Position numbers and translations under genes: made by a program
Assembly (NCBI GenBank): GCA_902475785.1
Contig: CABSAN010000013.1
Coordinates: 1 to 43,697, forward strand
Length of the DNA: 43,697 bases
Reading direction: 5' to 3'
Source of the DNA: an uncultured Collinsella sp.
GTDB taxonomy: Bacteria > Actinomycetota > Coriobacteriia > Coriobacteriales > Coriobacteriaceae
The notes under the pieces: generated by a model
Seen by the model: only the letters and a program-made list of their open reading frames with translations
Database searches by the model: none
Told to the model about the DNA's origin: nothing
Part shown: piece by piece, positions 40,877-43,697 of the stretch
How the letters are laid out: each line of letters starts with the position of its first letter
Numbering within the stretch: the first letter of the stretch is position 1

Positions 40877-41896
40877 GTGGAAACCGCGATCGATATGGCG
40901 TTTGGCGGTGCGACGCTTGCCGCCTGTCCGCTCTCGGCATTGGTACTCTCGTTTGCTTTTTACGGGCTTTGCGGCTGGGCTTGGGAGTCGACAGTATGCG
41001 CCATGCTCAACCAAGGACGCTTCGCCAACAGCGGATTTTTGCTGGGGCCTTGTTGTCCTATCTATGGTGTGGGCGGCATAGCCTGCTGGCTTTTGCTGCG
41101 CGGAATTCCGGATGCCTCGAGCCAGTTTGTCGCCGCGGCGCTTGTGTGCAGCGTGATTGAGTACAGCGTAGGCGTGCTGTTGGAAAAAACAACGGGCGCT
41201 CGCTTTTGGGATTATTCGCACCTGCCGTTTAACCTGCACGGACGCATCTGCCTGTACTGGGCCTGCGCGTTTGGCTTGGGTGCGCTGTGCATTTGCCGCG
41301 TAGTGGAGCCGGCATTGCTGGGGCTGCTCGGCCATCTGCCGGTGCTGATTGTGCGGCTGTCCGCCTTTATCGTCGCGGTCGCGATGATGGTTGACGCAGT
41401 GTGCTCGTTGGCGAGCTGGCGGCGTCTGTCCGATCAGCTGGAGCGTGTGCGCGCCGACCTTGCCGACCGCATCAATGAGTCACTTGCCGATGCGTCTGAC
41501 TCCATGCTCGAACGTATTCCCGATTCGGCGATCGACTCGGTGGCGCAGACGCATATCCGCAGCCGTGCCGTTAACGCGTGGCTGGCCGAGCTGGGCGACG
41601 CAGCGCTCGATGCCCTGCGTGAGAAGGCTTCGATGCCGACGTTTATCTCGGACGGCGCTCATGGCCTGGCGCTTGCCGCCCGCCGCGTGGCCGATGCCGC
41701 GCCGAGCGTGCCCCATCCATCGCTCGCCCGTCTCCGTGTCGGCAGGCGCGCGAACCGTCCGGTGCCGAGTGTGTCGCTCAGCCGTCGCGACCTGCGCTTC
41801 TTCAATGCCTTCCCGCGTCTGCGCATCAATCGCTACGAAGGTGTCATTCGAGCAACTAATCTCCGCGACCGCGCTCACGAGCTGTTTCGGCGCTAA
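40877..41896 (+). CDS. CmpB/DUF1113-type membrane protein (putative ABC transporter type IV)
   Basis: The protein is 339 aa. Five hydrophobic segments occupy about residues 10-190. The signature FYGLCGWAWESTVCAMLNQG and FANSGFLLGPCCPIYGVGG lies in the first part, and WDYSHLPFNLHGRICLYWA in the third, all typical of this family. The C-terminal 150 residues are hydrophilic and Arg/Ala-rich. It starts at GTG 40877 with GAGGAGAGGG upstream. No ATPase is adjacent, so an ABC function is only a family label. Confidence 0.8.
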   Translation: METAIDMAFGGATLAACPLSALVLSFAFYGLCGWAWESTVCAMLNQGRFANSGFLLGPCCPIYGVGGIACWLLLRGIPDASSQFVAAALVCSVIEYSVGVLLEKTTGARFWDYSHLPFNLHGRICLYWACAFGLGALCICRVVEPALLGLLGHLPVLIVRLSAFIVAVAMMVDAVCSLASWRRLSDQLERVRADLADRINESLADASDSMLERIPDSAIDSVAQTHIRSRAVNAWLAELGDAALDALREKASMPTFISDGAHGLALAARRVADAAPSVPHPSLARLRVGRRANRPVPSVSLSRRDLRFFNAFPRLRINRYEGVIRATNLRDRAHELFRR

Positions 41897-41928
41897 GAGC
41901 TGGAGTCGTAGAGGTGCCTTGCAAGTGC

Positions 41929-42070
41929 GTGTTTCCTAGGGAAGTCACCTTATCGCTCTGCCCAATCGTGATTCCCCTAGGGAAAACACACTACTGCCGC
42001 CGGCGACTGTGATTCCCTTAGGGAAAACACGCTAAAGAGCTCCTAGCCGTGTTTCCCCTAGGGAAATCAC
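41929..42070. repeat. palindrome array A, four units of ~22 bp on a 40-bp period
   Basis: Units at 41929-41948 (one base shorter and weaker), 41968-41989, 42009-42030 and 42049-42070. The motif is GTG-N-TTCCCTWAGGGAA-NN-CAC with core TTCCCTAGGGAA; the fourth is inverted. Spacers are about 18 bp (for example GCTAAAGAGCTCCTAGCC). A near-identical array lies at 43396-43498 in the same orientation, on the other side of the 42304-43284 gene. The remaining part of 41897-42303 is not convincingly coding. Confidence 0.85.
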
Positions 42071-42303
42071 GTTTGAATTGAGGCTACGAGGCGTCGTTGA
42101 TGCCAGAGGGCCTAGAGAGGGCAAGGGAACTGCCGCCTGCACCTCGAGGGCAACCGTTCACCGAGCGACGTAGTTGTGGTGCGCGCCGGGATGACGTCTT
42201 TGACCTGCGGCGTCAAGCAATACGTCAAGCTTTTGGTCAGTTAATGGCAAGAGATTGGCAAGGTGCCTTTTGGCTATGCTGCCTCTATTGGGAGGTGGCT
42301 TTC

Positions 42304-43284
42304 GTGAGGAATACCAGCGCACGGCAAAGGATTGAAGAACAACTTGATGGGGCGGAGCGTTTGCAGCGTTGTCTAGTGCCCAAAACCAGGGCGGATCGCG
42401 AAGCGCTTCGTCGCGCCGTAGCGGCAGGGGTGGCCGTGCGTCCGTTTAGCGGGATGTTCATGCGCGCCTCCACGTGGGATGCGCTCAAGACGAGTCCGCG
42501 CGTTCGTTGGCGCTATGTTCAAAATACGTTTCTCGACGAGCACCCTGACGAGGCCGTCTGCTCCTTTTCTGCTGCGCTTGACCATGGACTTTGGGTTTCG
42601 AAGAAATATCTGGACACAATTCATCTTGTAGCTAGCGGGCGCTCGCATGGTAGGTGCGGTACGGGAATCCATCGGCATGAGTGCCCTCTAAATGAGATCG
42701 AGCTAAACGGCACCGTGAAACGAACGACGCTAGAACGGACGGTGCTCGACTGCTCACTTGTTGCTTCTTTTGAAGACGGTCTGGCTATAGCTGATAGCGC
42801 CCTGCGGTTCTGCAAGCTTGATATCCAAAAGTATCGCGACTATGTTGAAGCGCTGGCGCGATGTCGCTCTGGGGCCTTGTGCGCTGAGATGGTAGCGCGC
42901 TATGCCGATGGCGCTTCGGAAAGCGGCGGCGAATCCATCGTGCGCGGATTGATTATCGCGCTGGGTTACCTTCCTCCGACCATGTTGCAAGCCGAGTTTG
43001 TTGACCCGATCGATGGCGGTGCGATTCGTGCCGATATGTACTACGAGTTGCCGAATGGGCTTCGCTTAATTATTGAGGTCGATGGTTTTGGTAAATACGT
43101 TGGTGCGGACGGCCTGGGAAAAGAAATGCAAAGGCGCTTGGTTGCAGAGCGTCAACGAGAGTCGCATATTACGGCTCTGGGCATTCCGGTCATGAGGGTG
43201 CAATTTAGTCGCGTGTACGAGGACGGTTATCTCGAACACCTACTTAGGCGTTTCGGTGTGCCAAAAGACGCTCCTCATATGTAG
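42304..43284 (+). CDS. AbiEi-like/DUF559-like protein with nuclease-fold C-terminus
   Basis: The protein is 326 aa. Residues about 10-60 resemble the winged-helix N-terminus of AbiEi-type antitoxins, then VKRTTLERTVLDCSL and FEDGLAIADSALR, common in actinobacterial proteins of this kind. The C-terminus carries Glu210 (SGGESIVRGL), Asp244 (IRADMYYELP) and Glu258-x-Asp260 (LRLIIEVDGFGKY), the arrangement of Vsr-like DUF559 nuclease folds. DNA cleavage is inference. GTG 42304 is chosen because GGAGGTGG lies six bases upstream; the frame extends back to 42097 without a ribosome site. It is flanked by palindrome arrays A and B, possible binding or recombination sites. Confidence 0.65.
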   Translation: MRNTSARQRIEEQLDGAERLQRCLVPKTRADREALRRAVAAGVAVRPFSGMFMRASTWDALKTSPRVRWRYVQNTFLDEHPDEAVCSFSAALDHGLWVSKKYLDTIHLVASGRSHGRCGTGIHRHECPLNEIELNGTVKRTTLERTVLDCSLVASFEDGLAIADSALRFCKLDIQKYRDYVEALARCRSGALCAEMVARYADGASESGGESIVRGLIIALGYLPPTMLQAEFVDPIDGGAIRADMYYELPNGLRLIIEVDGFGKYVGADGLGKEMQRRLVAERQRESHITALGIPVMRVQFSRVYEDGYLEHLLRRFGVPKDAPHM

Positions 43285-43356
43285 TGTTGGGCAGTGGAGG
43301 AGATGCTGATAAGGGTTGTTTTGCGTGGTATGGCTTTTTGATATGGTCGTCAGCTT

Positions 43357-43498
43357 CGTTTTCCTTAAGGGGGCGTTACCCTGCTCCGCCCAGTTGTGAT
43401 CTCCCTAGGGAAAACACGCTACTGCCGACGCCGACTGTGATTCCCTTAGGGAAAACACGCTAAAGAGCTCCTAGCCGTGTTTTCCCTAAGGGAATCAC
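43357..43498. repeat. palindrome array B
   Basis: Units at 43396-43417, 43437-43458 and 43477-43498, with a decayed first unit near 43357. The third and fourth positions are exact reverse complements of each other (core TTCCCTTAGGG), so the pair can form a 22-bp hairpin whose 18-nt loop GCTAAAGAGCTCCTAGCC is itself nearly palindromic. It is a direct repeat of array A over about 140 bp. From 43499 to the window end no gene or further clear feature was recognised, apart from two GCGCCGTTTCC motifs near 43619 and 43642. Confidence 0.85.
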
Positions 43499-43697
43499 GG
43501 ACGAATCTGATGCGGAGTCTGCCTTGGGACTGTCTTGTCTCTGCATATAGCTGATTTGAAATGCGGGCATAGATGGCCTCCTGATTTACGCGTTTCCCAT
43601 TGGTTTCGCGCCCGTTGCCGCGCCGTTTCCAAGATTGCGGCGCCGTTTCCATTCGACAACGCAGCGTTTAACAACGCCGTATCTGGTCTACACCAGT

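Noticed and set aside
41929..42070. CRISPR array
   Set aside because: Repeats are short palindromes, the unit orientation flips, spacers are only about 18 bp and recur in the second array, and no cas gene is nearby.
42097..42303. Upstream extension of the AbiEi/DUF559-like gene
   Set aside because: The frame is open but lacks a ribosome site, whereas GTG 42304 has GGAGGTGG at ideal spacing and fits the family N-terminus.
43446..43652. Minus-strand 68-codon frame at the right edge
   Set aside because: Much of it reads through palindrome array B and it has no recognisable features.

Overview
The window looks like chromosomal DNA of a gut-type Actinomycetota, most probably Collinsella or a close Coriobacteriia relative. 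This rests on roughly 60% GC in the housekeeping genes, strong G/C third positions, GGAGG-type ribosome sites with frequent GTG starts, and the gene content (pyruvate formate-lyase activase, many ABC transporters). It is an inference; no rRNA or tRNA gene is present to confirm it.

Layout. 1-3.9 kb: pflA, a secreted class-A-beta-lactamase-fold hydrolase, MTA/SAH nucleosidase and the GTPase EngB. 3.9-6.2 kb: an AT-richer accessory patch with a DUF3990 (ADP-ribosyltransferase-like) / XRE toxin-antitoxin-type pair behind a doubled palindromic operator, then a secreted DUF5626-like protein and a 34-residue membrane peptide on the minus strand. 6.5-11.9 kb: aspartate-family biosynthesis, thrC-thrB (minus) divergent from lysC-asd (plus). 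12-18.4 kb: repeat-rich spacer, a methylguanine methyltransferase, a CLC-F-type transporter behind a fluoride-riboswitch-like leader, and a MacB/FtsX-type ABC exporter. 18.9-27.3 kb: phosphofructokinase, an Ntn-type amide hydrolase, M18 aminopeptidase, D-2-hydroxyacid dehydrogenase, SEC-C methionine aminopeptidase, a COG0731-type radical SAM protein and an alpha/beta hydrolase. 27.5-29.7 kb: a degenerate-GGDEF/REC/HD-GYP protein with an HPt partner. 30-33.4 kb: DUF2975 membrane protein, small XRE regulator and a three-gene ABC-2 transporter with lower GC. 33.5-37.8 kb: polar amino acid ABC importer with a class-I amidotransferase-like hydrolase. 38.3-41.9 kb: dxs, an HD protein and a CmpB-type membrane protein. 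42.3-43.3 kb: an AbiEi/DUF559-like gene bracketed by two copies of a palindrome array.

The most unusual content is between the genes. Several unrelated families of structured repeats recur. (1) Four large nested hairpins share the core TCCGCA ... (G/C)AGGAC, while their outer stem, a short helix next to the core and their inner stem all differ in sequence yet stay complementary. This is covariation expected of a conserved structured RNA or DNA element. (2) Six hairpins share a 13-nt loop containing GGGACAG on changing stems. (3) Palindromic motifs are laid out on a 40-bp period, in two arrays flanking the AbiEi/DUF559 gene and in one independent array before dxs. (4) There are two MITE-like elements and several smaller palindrome families. 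No transposase, CRISPR array, tRNA or rRNA was found.
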